Below are positions 35,336-44,807 of a DNA stretch of 64,000 bases, one piece after another (positions within the stretch are counted from its first letter, which is position 1; the number at the start of each line of letters is the position of its first letter). A model generated the notes under the pieces. That model was not told the origin of the DNA. It ran no database searches and saw only the letters and a list, made by a program, of their open reading frames with translations. A program made the position numbers and the translations under genes. This DNA is from Sinohyriopsis cumingii (lineage: Eukaryota > Mollusca > Bivalvia > Unionida > Unionidae). The DNA lies in the NCBI GenBank assembly GCA_028554795.2, contig CM068838.1, forward strand, positions 129,677,428-129,741,427. The letters run 5' to 3'.

Positions 35336-38300
35336 ATGAAACGATCCTATTCATTCGAGAAGAAAGAAGAAGAAAGTAAGAGGCAGAAACGTGATCTATC
35401 GCCTCGTACCAGGGCTGAAATCTTGGCACAAATTCATGCCAGTGATTTTGAAGAGGACACGAGTGAACCAGAATTTGAAACCTCTAAGCCAAGTTCACCA
35501 CCCTTAGTCAACCCTGAAAAATACTATTCCATTCGAGAGACGGAAAAGCGCTCCTCTAGAAAATTTAGAACCACGGCATACACCTACACGGTGAAGTTTA
35601 AAGATTTCAAGGCCGACGTACCCTTGGAGAAAGCAGAAGGGTTCATCACCGAGATGTGGGATTCTTTGCTCACCGCACTCAAGCGACAATGTCAACCCAA
35701 AGAAGACGATCGCTTGACACAATCCATAGATCACGACGGTTTGAAATCCCCTGTTTGGATCGAGTTTAGCAGACCCGTAGAACTAACCCCTTCCAAAGTC
35801 ATGGACAAGATTCAACACGTACAACAATCTAATGACCAGTTTGACATCACCGATGGTAAAGCCACACTGAAAATGTTGTTTCGAGGCCAAGATTTTAAGG
35901 ACGGAAAATACATTCACGTTTATCATCACGATGAACATTTCGATATCATTACCACCATCACCGGATTCCTGGGATATGCTTATTATTGTGAGAAATGTGA
36001 TTATGGTTATAACAATCGAGAGCAACACAAGCATTGTGGAATGAAATGCCCAGGATGTTTGGCCTCTCCACCCTGTCTGAGCGAAGAACCAGTGCCTTGT
36101 TCAACTTGTCTGCGCACGTTTGTCAGCCCTACCTGTTACCAACAACACTTGAAAACACAAGGTTCACAGAAGAAATGTGCTTGTCAACTCCTGAGATTGT
36201 GCCCTACGTGTGGACAAGGCATACTTACCAATAATGCCAAGGCACACGTATGTCGAGGAAAGAAAAAATGTCACATTTGTCACCACATCGTGGACTTGGA
36301 ACACGAATGTTACGTGCAAAAATACCAACCCCCACCAGAGAAAGAGGACGGTCACAAGAAGAAAGGCAATTTCATCTTTTTCGATTTCGAATGCATGCAA
36401 GAGACCGACATTCACATTCCTAATTTTTGCGTGGCTCATCGAGCGTGCGAGAAGTGCATTCAAGAACCTATCTTCAGTCATTGCCCTCACTGCAGCAAGA
36501 TTCCTGGAGGGCGTGAAAAAATCTTTCGGGGATCGAACACGTTAGCCGATTTTGCCCAATGGGTCTTAGACCCCATCGACAAGACGTGGAGCCAAGAGGA
36601 CATCGAACGTTACGGAGATTGTCATCGTCATGCCACGGTGATGGCTCACAATTTCTCCGGATACGATGGACAGTTTCTTTTGAGATACTATACGGAACAA
36701 GGCACCGAACGTCCTAAAGTGACTTTGAACGGAGCCAAAATCATTTTCATGCAAGTGGGACAAGTGCAGTTTAAAGATTCGATGAGCTATTTGGCCATGC
36801 CTTTGAGTCGAATGCCTAAAACGTTTGGAATGACAGAAATGGCTAAAGGGTACTTTCCTCACTTTTTCAATACGGAAGCCAATCAACACGCCGTTCTACC
36901 CCATTTGCCTGAGGCTCACTATTACGACCCCGACAACATGCGTACCGAACAACGAGAAGCTTTCTACGCTTGGTACCAGGCTCACGCCTCGGACCCTTTC
37001 GACTTTCAGGAAGAAATGCTAAAGTATTGTCGTTCCGACGTGGACATTTTACGACGTTGCTGTGGAAAATTTCGAGAACTGTTCATGGAACACGGAGGGG
37101 TCGATCCTTTGAAAGAAGCTTGCACCATTGCCAAAGCGTGTTCCTTAGTGTACCGCCAACGATTCATGCCTGAAAACACCGTGGCTGTCATCAGTCCTCA
37201 AACTACCCACTATGTCAAGCGTCAATACTCGGTCAAAGCCCTACGTTGGTTACATTACTTGTGCGACAAGGAAGATAAATGGATTCAGCATGCCCGCAAC
37301 GGAGGAGGCGAAAAGACCATGGGAACGTATTCGGTCGATGGCTGGGACTTAGAAAACCCCAAGATCGTGTACGAGTTTAACGGTTGCTTATTTCACGGAT
37401 GTCCCGTCTGCTACCCTGACCGTGACACTAAAAATCAGTTTTTACAACGGACCATGGAAGACCTGTACCAGGACACTTGTCAGCGACGCCTAAAGTTGGA
37501 ACACGAAGGATACCAAGTGGTGGAAATGTGGGAACACGAATACGATCACCGTATGAAAACCGATCCCGAGTTTAAACGCCTCGTGGAAAGTTACCAGTTC
37601 ATGGACCCGCTGAACCCGAGGGATAGTTTGTACGGAGGAAGGACCAATGCCACCTGTTTGCTGTACCAAGCCGACGAAGAGAAAGGAGAAGAAATCAAAT
37701 ACTTGGACGTGTGTTCGCTGTATCCCTACGTGTGCAAATATTGTCGCTTTCCTACAGGGCACCCGCGATTGCTGACAGAACACATCGACCTGGTCAACAT
37801 TCGACAATACGAAGGCTTGATCAAGTGCAAAGTTTTGCCTCCCACGAACCTATACCATCCCGTCTTACCTCACCATTGTCAAGGCAAACTGATGTTTCCC
37901 TTGTGCCGTACTTGTGCCGAAACGTGCAACCAAGATCAGCCTTGCCATCACAGCCAGGAAGAACGGGCCTTGACGGGAACCTGGGTCAGCGTAGAATTGT
38001 TCAAAGCTATGGACATGAGATACCAACTGTTAGAAGTGTACGAAATTTGCCACTTTCCCAAGACACAACAGTACCACAAGGGTGACCCCACGCAGAAAGG
38101 CATTTTCGCTGACTACGTGGATGCCTTTTTGAAACTGAAGCAAGAAGCCAGCGGCTATCCTTCCTGGTGTCACACTCCCGAAGACCAAATAAAATTCAAA
38201 GCGAAATACCGGGAACAAGAAGGCATCACTTTAGACCACATCGAGAAAAACGAAGGCAGGCGATCGTTTGCCAAAGTGATGTTAAATTGCTTGTGGGGTA

Positions 38301-39010
38301 AAGTGGCACAACGACCGTGTTTACCCAAGACGGAATATTTGACAGAGCCTTCCCGCTACTTCCAGATGATTCACGACAAAACCAAATACATGAAACACGT
38401 GGACGTCGTTCGAGAGGATTTGATCTTGGTCAATTACGAAGAAGATCTGGACTTTGTACAAGACGACCCTTTTGGAAATGTCATCATTGCGGCTTACGTG
38501 ACAGCCCATGCTCGTTTAAAATTGTACGAAGCTTTAGAACTGTTAGGGGAACGCGTCCTGTACTTTGACACGGACAGTTGCATTTACATCCATCACCCGA
38601 TTCAACATCACCCTGACATCGAAGGAGACCGTTTAGGAGCCTGGACAGACGAGCATCCCGACGACAAGATTCTAAGTTTTGTCAGTGGCGGTCCCAAAAA
38701 TTACGGCTACGAATACCGGGACAAACAAGGAGAAGTGCACACGACGTGCAAAGTGAAAGGACTGACTCTGAATCATCGTACCAGTCGAGTGGTCAACTTT
38801 GGGGTATTGAAAGAAGCCTTGCAATCGGGAGAGGATGGAAACTTTAAAGTGACCACCTATCAACCGAACAAGATTGTACGTTTACCCACTCACCACATCG
38901 TCAATCGGCCCCTAGAAAAAGTCTATCAAATCGTGTACCAGAAGCGAGTGAGACTTCCCAATCATTTCACCTTACCGTATGGACACGTTGGTATAAAACA
39001 TTGGTTGTAA
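35336..39010 (+). CDS. Protein-primed family B DNA polymerase (1224 aa)
   Basis: Replicates the element from its terminal repeats. A Cys/His-rich N-terminal region (about residues 215-330) precedes the 3'-5' exonuclease motifs: FFDFE near 346 (Exo I), NFSGYDGQF near 440 (Exo II) and YCRSDVDIL near 563 (Exo III). Polymerase motif A is YLDVCSLYP near 788, motif B KVMLNCLWGK near 979, motif C YFDTDS near 1076. The order, length and DxxSLYP/DTDS signatures match Polinton, adenovirus and phi29-type polymerases. The frame is open from end to end. The ATG follows a short leader and a TATA-like TATAAATTAG near 35282. It is the longest gene and starts the rightward core block; the next gene follows 24 bases after the stop. 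Confidence 0.97.
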   Translation: MKRSYSFEKKEEESKRQKRDLSPRTRAEILAQIHASDFEEDTSEPEFETSKPSSPPLVNPEKYYSIRETEKRSSRKFRTTAYTYTVKFKDFKADVPLEKAEGFITEMWDSLLTALKRQCQPKEDDRLTQSIDHDGLKSPVWIEFSRPVELTPSKVMDKIQHVQQSNDQFDITDGKATLKMLFRGQDFKDGKYIHVYHHDEHFDIITTITGFLGYAYYCEKCDYGYNNREQHKHCGMKCPGCLASPPCLSEEPVPCSTCLRTFVSPTCYQQHLKTQGSQKKCACQLLRLCPTCGQGILTNNAKAHVCRGKKKCHICHHIVDLEHECYVQKYQPPPEKEDGHKKKGNFIFFDFECMQETDIHIPNFCVAHRACEKCIQEPIFSHCPHCSKIPGGREKIFRGSNTLADFAQWVLDPIDKTWSQEDIERYGDCHRHATVMAHNFSGYDGQFLLRYYTEQGTERPKVTLNGAKIIFMQVGQVQFKDSMSYLAMPLSRMPKTFGMTEMAKGYFPHFFNTEANQHAVLPHLPEAHYYDPDNMRTEQREAFYAWYQAHASDPFDFQEEMLKYCRSDVDILRRCCGKFRELFMEHGGVDPLKEACTIAKACSLVYRQRFMPENTVAVISPQTTHYVKRQYSVKALRWLHYLCDKEDKWIQHARNGGGEKTMGTYSVDGWDLENPKIVYEFNGCLFHGCPVCYPDRDTKNQFLQRTMEDLYQDTCQRRLKLEHEGYQVVEMWEHEYDHRMKTDPEFKRLVESYQFMDPLNPRDSLYGGRTNATCLLYQADEEKGEEIKYLDVCSLYPYVCKYCRFPTGHPRLLTEHIDLVNIRQYEGLIKCKVLPPTNLYHPVLPHHCQGKLMFPLCRTCAETCNQDQPCHHSQEERALTGTWVSVELFKAMDMRYQLLEVYEICHFPKTQQYHKGDPTQKGIFADYVDAFLKLKQEASGYPSWCHTPEDQIKFKAKYREQEGITLDHIEKNEGRRSFAKVMLNCLWGKVAQRPCLPKTEYLTEPSRYFQMIHDKTKYMKHVDVVREDLILVNYEEDLDFVQDDPFGNVIIAAYVTAHARLKLYEALELLGERVLYFDTDSCIYIHHPIQHHPDIEGDRLGAWTDEHPDDKILSFVSGGPKNYGYEYRDKQGEVHTTCKVKGLTLNHRTSRVVNFGVLKEALQSGEDGNFKVTTYQPNKIVRLPTHHIVNRPLEKVYQIVYQKRVRLPNHFTLPYGHVGIKHWL

Positions 39011-39034
39011 GAGGATAGTTACCCTACCAGAAAG

Positions 39035-39493
39035 ATGACTTCGCCACAGCAAGAATCGAGTGAGAAACCCGATGAGAACTCCAAGTTCAAACCCTACCAT
39101 TTTCCAGTCTTCTTACCTGACTATTGTGATTGTGCCCGTCGATTGGACACGTTTCAGAAATGGCCTACGGATAGGGAAGGATTACCTTCTTCGCATGTTT
39201 TAGCTAGAACAGGATTTGTCTACTTGGGACCTGAGTCAGGATTGGGATACGAGGTACAGTGTTTCTCTTGCGGACTGAAGTTACGAATGGATCTATGTAT
39301 CTATAAAGATTCAGCTATTCTGGAACATACTCGATGGTCTCCGCTCTGCCCTTACCTTTCTATGGCCTTTCCACCCATCACACTACGGTACAATGTTGAC
39401 GGTACCTTAGAGACGGTACCTTCCAGAACAGGACATAAAAAACGTAAAAAAGGAAAGATGTACAAGCTGGAGACTGCATTGCGACTAGTATAA
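39035..39493 (+). CDS. BIR-domain (IAP-like) protein 1 (152 aa)
   Basis: One baculoviral IAP repeat occupies most of the chain, about residues 30-110: RLDTFQKWP, then LARTGFVYLGP, then CFSC, ending HTRWSPLC. The zinc ligands C-x2-C...H-x6-C are all present. No RING is present, unlike cellular IAPs. BIR proteins bind caspases or IAP-antagonist peptides, so a death-blocking role is plausible but inferred. The C-terminus is basic (KKRKKGK). It follows the polymerase closely, and a TATA-like GTATAAAAAGG lies at its stop, presumably serving the next gene. Confidence 0.92.
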   Translation: MTSPQQESSEKPDENSKFKPYHFPVFLPDYCDCARRLDTFQKWPTDREGLPSSHVLARTGFVYLGPESGLGYEVQCFSCGLKLRMDLCIYKDSAILEHTRWSPLCPYLSMAFPPITLRYNVDGTLETVPSRTGHKKRKKGKMYKLETALRLV

Positions 39494-39693
39494 AAAGGGG
39501 CTATGATCAAGATCGATAGTTCATTGGGACTACCAAGACCAAGCGAACAAGATAAATACTTTCAGAGAAACACAGAACAATTTGTTTAGAAAGGCACAAT
39601 TCAAGTGTGAGGCTTCGGAAGTGGAATGCGATTGTGAGCCTTGCTATGGGTACGATGCTGTACCTTGTGACCTGAGCGATGCCGTAAAGCATC

Positions 39694-40191
39694 ATGGGAA
39701 CTTTAGTGTCACTACCCCTATCATGGAAAGGGATGCTGTGCGTATCAAACCTGAGGGATGCGAAAGTGATGCTGCTCGTCGTCTTGGACATTTTACTGGG
39801 TTTCGTTTTAAAGGGGAATGTTCACCTTCACGTCTACCCCCCCTACGGATGTCATCCAGCCCTGAGCAAACTCCTACCCATGTCACTCAACCCTCATCGA
39901 AACGAACCTGTGAAAGACGAATATTCGTTTCCTGTGCGTTTGTCGGAATACTGCGACTTTGAAAATCGTCTTCAATCGTTCAAAGGAAAATGGCCAAAGT
40001 ATCTGGGAGGACCGACCCCCGAAGAATTAGCCAGAGCCGGATTTTTCTACTTGGGCGAAGGAGATAAAGTCAGGTGCTTCAGTTGCGGTGTGTCACTTCA
40101 CCACTGGGAACCGCAAGATTCGGCCTACGTAGAACATACTCGATGGTCACCGAATTGTCATTACTTACCCTTAGTAGGACCGAGACATTGA
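39694..40191 (+). CDS. BIR-domain (IAP-like) protein 2 (165 aa)
   Basis: Second BIR, about residues 85-160: ENRLQSFKGKWP, LARAGFFYLGEGDKVRCFSC, then HTRWSPNC. All four zinc ligands are seen. It is a paralogue of the neighbouring gene (same HTRWSP block and CHYLPL-type ending), so the pair arose by duplication inside the element or its ancestor. The N-terminal 80 residues are unlike the first protein and the true start is uncertain. No RING. Confidence 0.85.
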   Translation: MGTLVSLPLSWKGMLCVSNLRDAKVMLLVVLDILLGFVLKGNVHLHVYPPYGCHPALSKLLPMSLNPHRNEPVKDEYSFPVRLSEYCDFENRLQSFKGKWPKYLGGPTPEELARAGFFYLGEGDKVRCFSCGVSLHHWEPQDSAYVEHTRWSPNCHYLPLVGPRH

Positions 40192-40202
40192 AATAACTTA
40201 CC

Positions 40203-40586
40203 ATGTCGTTGACGAAGAAGAAACCAGATTGGTTAGGAGTCAAATGTTGGACATCACCGAGACCAGTATTTAAACTTCATTTCAAAAACGATATTGAATC
40301 ATTACCTAAAGAACTGCAAGAGAAGATTTACAAGGAAGTTTGGCAGGGGTTTGCCAGAGTGAAATCTCAATGGGTCACTGTAGAACTTTTGTGTCGAGAA
40401 ATTCATAAGAGGAAAGTGAAAAAAGTCAACCAGTGTGTTAGATTTCTTTGGTTCAAGGGTGCATTCATCCTATTATATCGCTTTAGACCGTTTACATCAA
40501 AAGAGTTCAGTGACATTCTTGGACGTTACCCTGAATGGCAGTGGTCAGAAATTACTCACTATGTGGATTACTTTTGCTCTCTATGA
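40203..40586 (+). CDS. F-box-like small protein A (127 aa)
   Basis: Starts 11 bases after the second BIR gene. Contains SLPKELQEKIYKEV at about residues 32-45, which resembles the LPxELxxxI start of an F-box, and is otherwise Lys/Trp/Phe-rich. The downstream neighbour has the same motif, so the two are probably paralogues. F-box identity rests on one short motif; the full domain is not convincing by eye. Confidence 0.6.
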   Translation: MSLTKKKPDWLGVKCWTSPRPVFKLHFKNDIESLPKELQEKIYKEVWQGFARVKSQWVTVELLCREIHKRKVKKVNQCVRFLWFKGAFILLYRFRPFTSKEFSDILGRYPEWQWSEITHYVDYFCSL

Positions 40587-40618
40587 GAAGATTGTGAATT
40601 GTACGGACTGACTTATTC

Positions 40619-41110
40619 ATGAATACTTTACAAGAGAACATTCGTGCTTTGCCTGTGGAGTTGAGAGAAAGGATTTACCGAGAGCTGGTGAAAATACAAG
40701 TGAAACGTAAAGAACAATTGCATCCGTTACGTCACCAGATCTTTAACCACTGGTACCTGAATAGTATAAGAGAACTGATTCGTCAGAAATTGTTTCAATG
40801 GTCAGACATTGTTCAAAACTTTGAGGTTGCTAATGATCGACATGTTCATAATTATGGTTACTTCGACATTCACCTAGTGCAACGCATTGAGGAAGACAAG
40901 TTAAAGGATTACCAACATTTGTTACGTGGAATCTACTTAGCGGAAGAGGAAACTTCTAAACGAACTCTGACGTTTCGGTTACAGTATGCAAGATTTAGAT
41001 TCCCTACTGGAGAACGAAGATCTCTGGCTAGAAAGTACGTGTATTGCATCCGAAAAAAAGAGAATATAAAAACAGGCTGCCATGCCACGGCTTATGTCAC
41101 ATGTCATTGA
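40619..41110 (+). CDS. F-box-like small protein B (163 aa)
   Basis: ALPVELRERIYRELV at about residues 10-24 matches the motif of the upstream protein. The rest is basic, with LLRGIYLAEEETSKR and a Lys/Arg-rich C-terminus. The tandem arrangement BIR-BIR-F-box-like-F-box-like suggests a host-interaction cassette between the polymerase and the virion genes. Confidence 0.6.
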   Translation: MNTLQENIRALPVELRERIYRELVKIQVKRKEQLHPLRHQIFNHWYLNSIRELIRQKLFQWSDIVQNFEVANDRHVHNYGYFDIHLVQRIEEDKLKDYQHLLRGIYLAEEETSKRTLTFRLQYARFRFPTGERRSLARKYVYCIRKKENIKTGCHATAYVTCH

Positions 41111-41296
41111 ACAGATTCCGTGGAAGGTACTCAATGACCATATTCAAACCGTGGATCATTACCATTAATTATTACAAGAACTGTATCCATTCAATTTGGG
41201 ACGACAAGTGGTGTGTGTCTTAGTGACTTGTTTTCTGGGATTTCGTTTACCAGCCGATTCTTTGTGGACTCTTTACGATCAGTACTTACCACCTCA

Positions 41297-41807
41297 ATGG
41301 TCTTAAATGGTCACGAAAAACTCCTTTTGCTCAAAGCCTTGCGTTTTCATCTGGATACTTCTCGACCTCAACAGGAAAAAAAGATTCGTCAACTTTTAGC
41401 TACCCAAGACGTGTATGACGATGTGTGTGTAGCTTGCGACTTACATCCCCATTGGACAGATGTCCGTGCCTGGAAAGAATGGGGTTTTGAGTCTTGGACC
41501 CAAGAAGTGGCCCAGTATGCACGAGAGTTGTTCAAGGGAAAAAGTTACTTTTCAACCCGTGTTAGTGACGGTGCCAGAAGAACCCGTCACCCAGGACAGG
41601 ACTGTCGTGGACAGACCTGAAAGACCCTTTCGGGAGGACACTTGTGTGACCTTACCCCCTACTATAGAACTGGTTAGAACATTACCCAAAACATGTTGTT
41701 GTACAGACACTTGTTTTTATTCCACGTTCATGGTTATCATGTGCCTTTTATCCTTGTACTTAAGCCTTTGGCTTTTATGTATTTTTGTCTTTCGTATTCA
41801 TGTTTGA
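41297..41807 (+). CDS. Unknown Polinton gene region with C-terminal membrane segment
   Basis: Coding region with helical text such as HEKLLLLKALRFHLDT and WTQEVAQYARELF, and, toward the end, a hydrophobic stretch (FMVIMCLLSLYLSLWLLCIF) that would span a membrane. It is not continuously open in this copy. AATAAA at 41822-41827 just beyond it probably ends the transcript, and TATATAAA at 41843 starts the next. No family recognised. Confidence 0.5.
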
Positions 41808-41821
41808 AAAAAAAAACTTTC

Positions 41822-41850
41822 AATAAACGTGTTCTGAAAAAGTATATAAA
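41822..41850 (+). promoter_or_regulatory. Poly(A) signal followed by TATA box
   Basis: AATAAA at 41822-41827, then GTATATAAAC at 41842-41851. The ATPase start codon lies at 41898. This marks the boundary between two transcription units. Confidence 0.6.
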
Positions 41851-41897
41851 CTCTTGTCTTGTTTGTTTTTCGTGTCACAAGTGACATTTCTCACACA

Positions 41898-42641
41898 ATG
41901 GCTACCTCTGCTGTCTCTGCTCCCTCTTCCTCTACTGTCAAAGTCATCGACGAACACTTAGATCGTGCCAGTTGGGAGGCTTTGTATCTTCGCCATCCCT
42001 TTAACATGCTCATTGCTGGACCTAGCGGTTCAGGCAAAACCGAATTCGTCAAACGTTTGATCGAACATAAACATCATTTGATCGATCGGCCACCTTAGCG
42101 GATCGTGTGGTGTTACAAAGAGTGGCAATCGGCGTACAGCCTCTTGCGAGAAATTCAAGGCGATTCCATCGTGTTTGTGGAAGGCATTCCTAAAGAAGAC
42201 GACAGCATCGTCTCTGACTCCCGTCAAACCCATTTGGTCATTTTCGACGACATGTTAGGAGAAGACGAAGAAGAAATTAAACTGTGGTTCAGGCGCAAAG
42301 GGCATCACCGTAATGCCAGTGTCGTTTACATCACCCAAAATTTGTTTCAACAAAGTAAAGCCCATCGCACCATCAGTCTCAATGCGCATTACGTGGTCTT
42401 GTTTAAAAGCCCTCGAGATAAATCGCAAGTGCAAGTCTTAGCCAAACAGTTAGGAACGCCTTGGCTGACTCAGGCGTACGACGATGCCACTCAAACGCCA
42501 CACGCCTATTTACTCGTCGATTTGAAACCTACGACCCCCGAGGATTTGCGATTTCGTACCCACTTGTTTCACCACTGGTGCCAAGACGGAGGGCCTGTCC
42601 TGTACACGTCTCCGTCCTCGACTTCATTTCACTCCCCATAA
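41898..42641 (+). pseudogene. Genome-packaging ATPase (FtsK/HerA, A32-like), damaged
   Basis: Walker A appears as LIAGPSGSGKTEF, Walker B as LVIFDDML followed by acidic residues, and then the conserved VVYITQNLF segment: the order expected of the Polinton/poxvirus A32 packaging motor, which drives DNA into capsids. Length is close to the family norm of about 240 residues. The gene is not continuously open in this copy. It lies between the accessory cassette and virion-type genes. Confidence 0.88.
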
Positions 42642-42693
42642 AAAATCTATAAAAACCTCAGACCCTTTTTCGTCTGTCTCACACAGTGTGAAC

Positions 42694-43647
42694 ATGACGT
42701 CCCTTCAGTCGCATCTTCCCGTCAAATTGATTCGTGCCTTGTATGGCATCAGTCGAAAAAAAAATCCACAAACACGAGCTCGTGTCTTAGAAGCTAGTCT
42801 CAAAGAAGTCTTACGATGGTTCACGGTGACGGCACGTCAATTACTCCAAGGAATCATTCAGATTCCTCATCAAACCAAACGCTTTTTCGATCGAAACAAA
42901 GTCGCTTTGGTCCAACTGGCCGATCCCCGCATCGACACTCAAACCAAAAAACAAATCATTTTGAAACCTGGAGGGAGCGGTACTCTAGGAGGGGTCATCA
43001 TTCGCTCACTCTTAAGAGGGGATCCTAATGCCCCCAAAGTTATCCCCAAGACAAAAGTCCAACGAAGCCCCAAGAAGAAAAAGAAAAAGACCAGGTCCCC
43101 AAGGAGAACTTCTCCAGTGGCAGGACCTTCCTCTGACCAGACACCAGCACCCCGGAAAAAGAAAAGAAGCCCCCAGAAAAAGAAACAGAGAAAAAGTCCC
43201 CAGAAAAAGAAAAGTCCACAGAAGAAAACTAGTCGCAAGAGAGGCACTTCGGCCAGGACGCAACCTTACACTCGCAAACCACGACCTGCCACAGCGGTGA
43301 CTGCGTCTCCGACAGCCTCACGTTTATCCACTTCTCCGTTAATGACACCCAGAACTGAAGAGTACTTGGAGACGTTGATCACACCAAGAACTTCTCCGTT
43401 GATGACCCCCAAAAGAACTTCCCCAGTGGCAGGACCTTCCAATTTAGTGGCAGTGGCTGCTGCTCACAAAGTACCTTCTCCCAAAATCAAAGTCCATGAA
43501 AGATCGGGCATGTTACAAAGTTTACTGGATTTGTCCAAGCAAGAACTGGCTCGATTTAGTCCGTTGCGTACCCCTGCACGACGTGTCATGCCTGTCCTCA
43601 AACTGATACGACGTAAAGACAATCAGTGGCGACGCGTTCCAGTATAA
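42694..43647 (+). CDS. Highly basic virion-type protein (about 317 aa)
   Basis: The N-terminal 100 residues are folded-looking (LPVKLIRALYGISRK; ARQLLQGIIQIPHQTKRFF) and include PGGSGTLGGVIIRSLLRGD. Then comes a long Lys/Arg/Ser/Pro-rich part with many SPQKKK repeats, and a C-terminal RFSPLRTPARRVMP. Such composition suggests DNA condensation, by analogy with adenovirus core proteins, but no homology is claimed. The start is the first ATG after TATAAAAAC at 42649-42657. Confidence 0.75.
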   Translation: MTSLQSHLPVKLIRALYGISRKKNPQTRARVLEASLKEVLRWFTVTARQLLQGIIQIPHQTKRFFDRNKVALVQLADPRIDTQTKKQIILKPGGSGTLGGVIIRSLLRGDPNAPKVIPKTKVQRSPKKKKKKTRSPRRTSPVAGPSSDQTPAPRKKKRSPQKKKQRKSPQKKKSPQKKTSRKRGTSARTQPYTRKPRPATAVTASPTASRLSTSPLMTPRTEEYLETLITPRTSPLMTPKRTSPVAGPSNLVAVAAAHKVPSPKIKVHERSGMLQSLLDLSKQELARFSPLRTPARRVMPVLKLIRRKDNQWRRVPV

Positions 43648-43706
43648 AAAAGGCCTGTGACCAAGTAGGGTATCAGTGTTTTTTTGGTGTTCCTGAAGAC
43701 TCAAAG

Positions 43707-44093
43707 ATGTCACCCTCCAGAAAACCCCAAGGAAAGAAAAGGAAAGGACTACCACCACGTTTAGTCAAACATGGGGACATGTTATCTGTCCTGTCCAAAG
43801 CTTCTCCACCTCTACGAAAAAAACTCATTCAATCGGCCTCCAAAGAGGTCATCGATACCGTGTGCGAATGTTGTTTGAACGTTTTGAAAGGCATGATCCC
43901 TTTGTCCAAACACCAGAAACAATGCTTAGGCAAACATCGTCACGTTCTTCGCCAAATGGTTCAAAAGAAAATTCCCATTCGTCAAAAAAAGAAGATGTTG
44001 GTCCAACGTGGAGGCATTTTACCCCTTTTGTTAGGTCCCATACTGAAAGGAGTCTTGGGAACCATGTTGGGAGGACTGGTGGGAGCAAGATAA
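43707..44093 (+). CDS. Small basic Polinton protein with hydrophobic C-terminus (128 aa)
   Basis: Basic N-terminus, then VIDTVCECCLNVLKGMIPLS, then MLVQRGGILPLLLGPILKG and a Gly-rich hydrophobic end. The LVQRGG-ILPLLL pattern recurs in uncharacterised proteins of many invertebrate Polintons and is likely a minor virion component. The ATG at 43707 is preferred because TATAAAAAAGG at 43644 lies upstream of it. Confidence 0.78.
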   Translation: MSPSRKPQGKKRKGLPPRLVKHGDMLSVLSKASPPLRKKLIQSASKEVIDTVCECCLNVLKGMIPLSKHQKQCLGKHRHVLRQMVQKKIPIRQKKKMLVQRGGILPLLLGPILKGVLGTMLGGLVGAR

Positions 44094-44142
44094 AAAGGCC
44101 CTCGGAAGTCCCAAGATCTCAGAATTGACCGCTGACAACCCC

Positions 44143-44787
44143 ATGGAAGGACGAAAACTAGCTTTAGTGCCTTACAAACGATGGATGGAATACCATCGGT
44201 GGCAAGAACAACGCACCCCGCATTTACCTCCCAATCCCAATTTGAGCGAGATGTCCCAGTTACAACACGAATTGCAGTCCTTGATGGATCGCCAAGATTT
44301 GTCCGAAACAGAAAAATCGCAAAAGTACGGTCAACTCTTGCAACGACTGCAACTCTTTCACCAGAAAGCTTTAGACGAAACAGCTCTACCCACTCTGAAA
44401 GATTTTAAGACCTTGATGAAAAGTCCAGCACCATCACCAGTACCAGTACCAGTACCAGTACCACCAGTACCAGTGACCAAGACAGAAAAAGGAGAAGAAG
44501 AAGAGGAAGGGTTTCAAACTCCACCAGAAAAAGTACGCAAGTTAACAACACCACCTACCTCCAGAACTGGATGGATTAAAAAGATGATGGCCACCCCTTC
44601 TTCATCACAAGAGAAAAAGAAAGTGAAGACAGAAGTGAAGACAGAAGTGAAACAAGAACCGATATCCCCCGCTGAGACATCCTTCTCTTCGACACCTATT
44701 GCCGGCCGCACACGCAAAGCATTGCAATCCAAGAAAGTACCCCAAGAGAAAAAGAGTAGCATCCTCCAAGAGTGGGTGTCTTATTAA
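44143..44787 (+). CDS. Polinton protein with LVPY motif and proline repeats (214 aa)
   Basis: N-terminal KLALVPYKRWMEYHRWQ, then a coiled-coil helix (LQHELQSLMDRQ...LLQRLQLF), a Pro/Val dipeptide run, an acidic patch, a phospho-site-like Ser/Thr/Pro/Lys region and repeated KTEVKTEVKQE. A short LVPYxxW start is common in this position in Polintons. Function unknown; a scaffold or linker is possible. GATAAAAAGGCC at 44090 is the likely TATA box. Confidence 0.75.
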   Translation: MEGRKLALVPYKRWMEYHRWQEQRTPHLPPNPNLSEMSQLQHELQSLMDRQDLSETEKSQKYGQLLQRLQLFHQKALDETALPTLKDFKTLMKSPAPSPVPVPVPVPPVPVTKTEKGEEEEEGFQTPPEKVRKLTTPPTSRTGWIKKMMATPSSSQEKKKVKTEVKTEVKQEPISPAETSFSSTPIAGRTRKALQSKKVPQEKKSSILQEWVSY

Positions 44788-44807
44788 CACACCAACCAAC
44801 ACAAAAA

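Noticed and set aside
35504-38863. Several 60-110 codon frames antisense or out of frame to the polymerase
   Set aside because: Shadows of one long, motif-complete polymerase frame.
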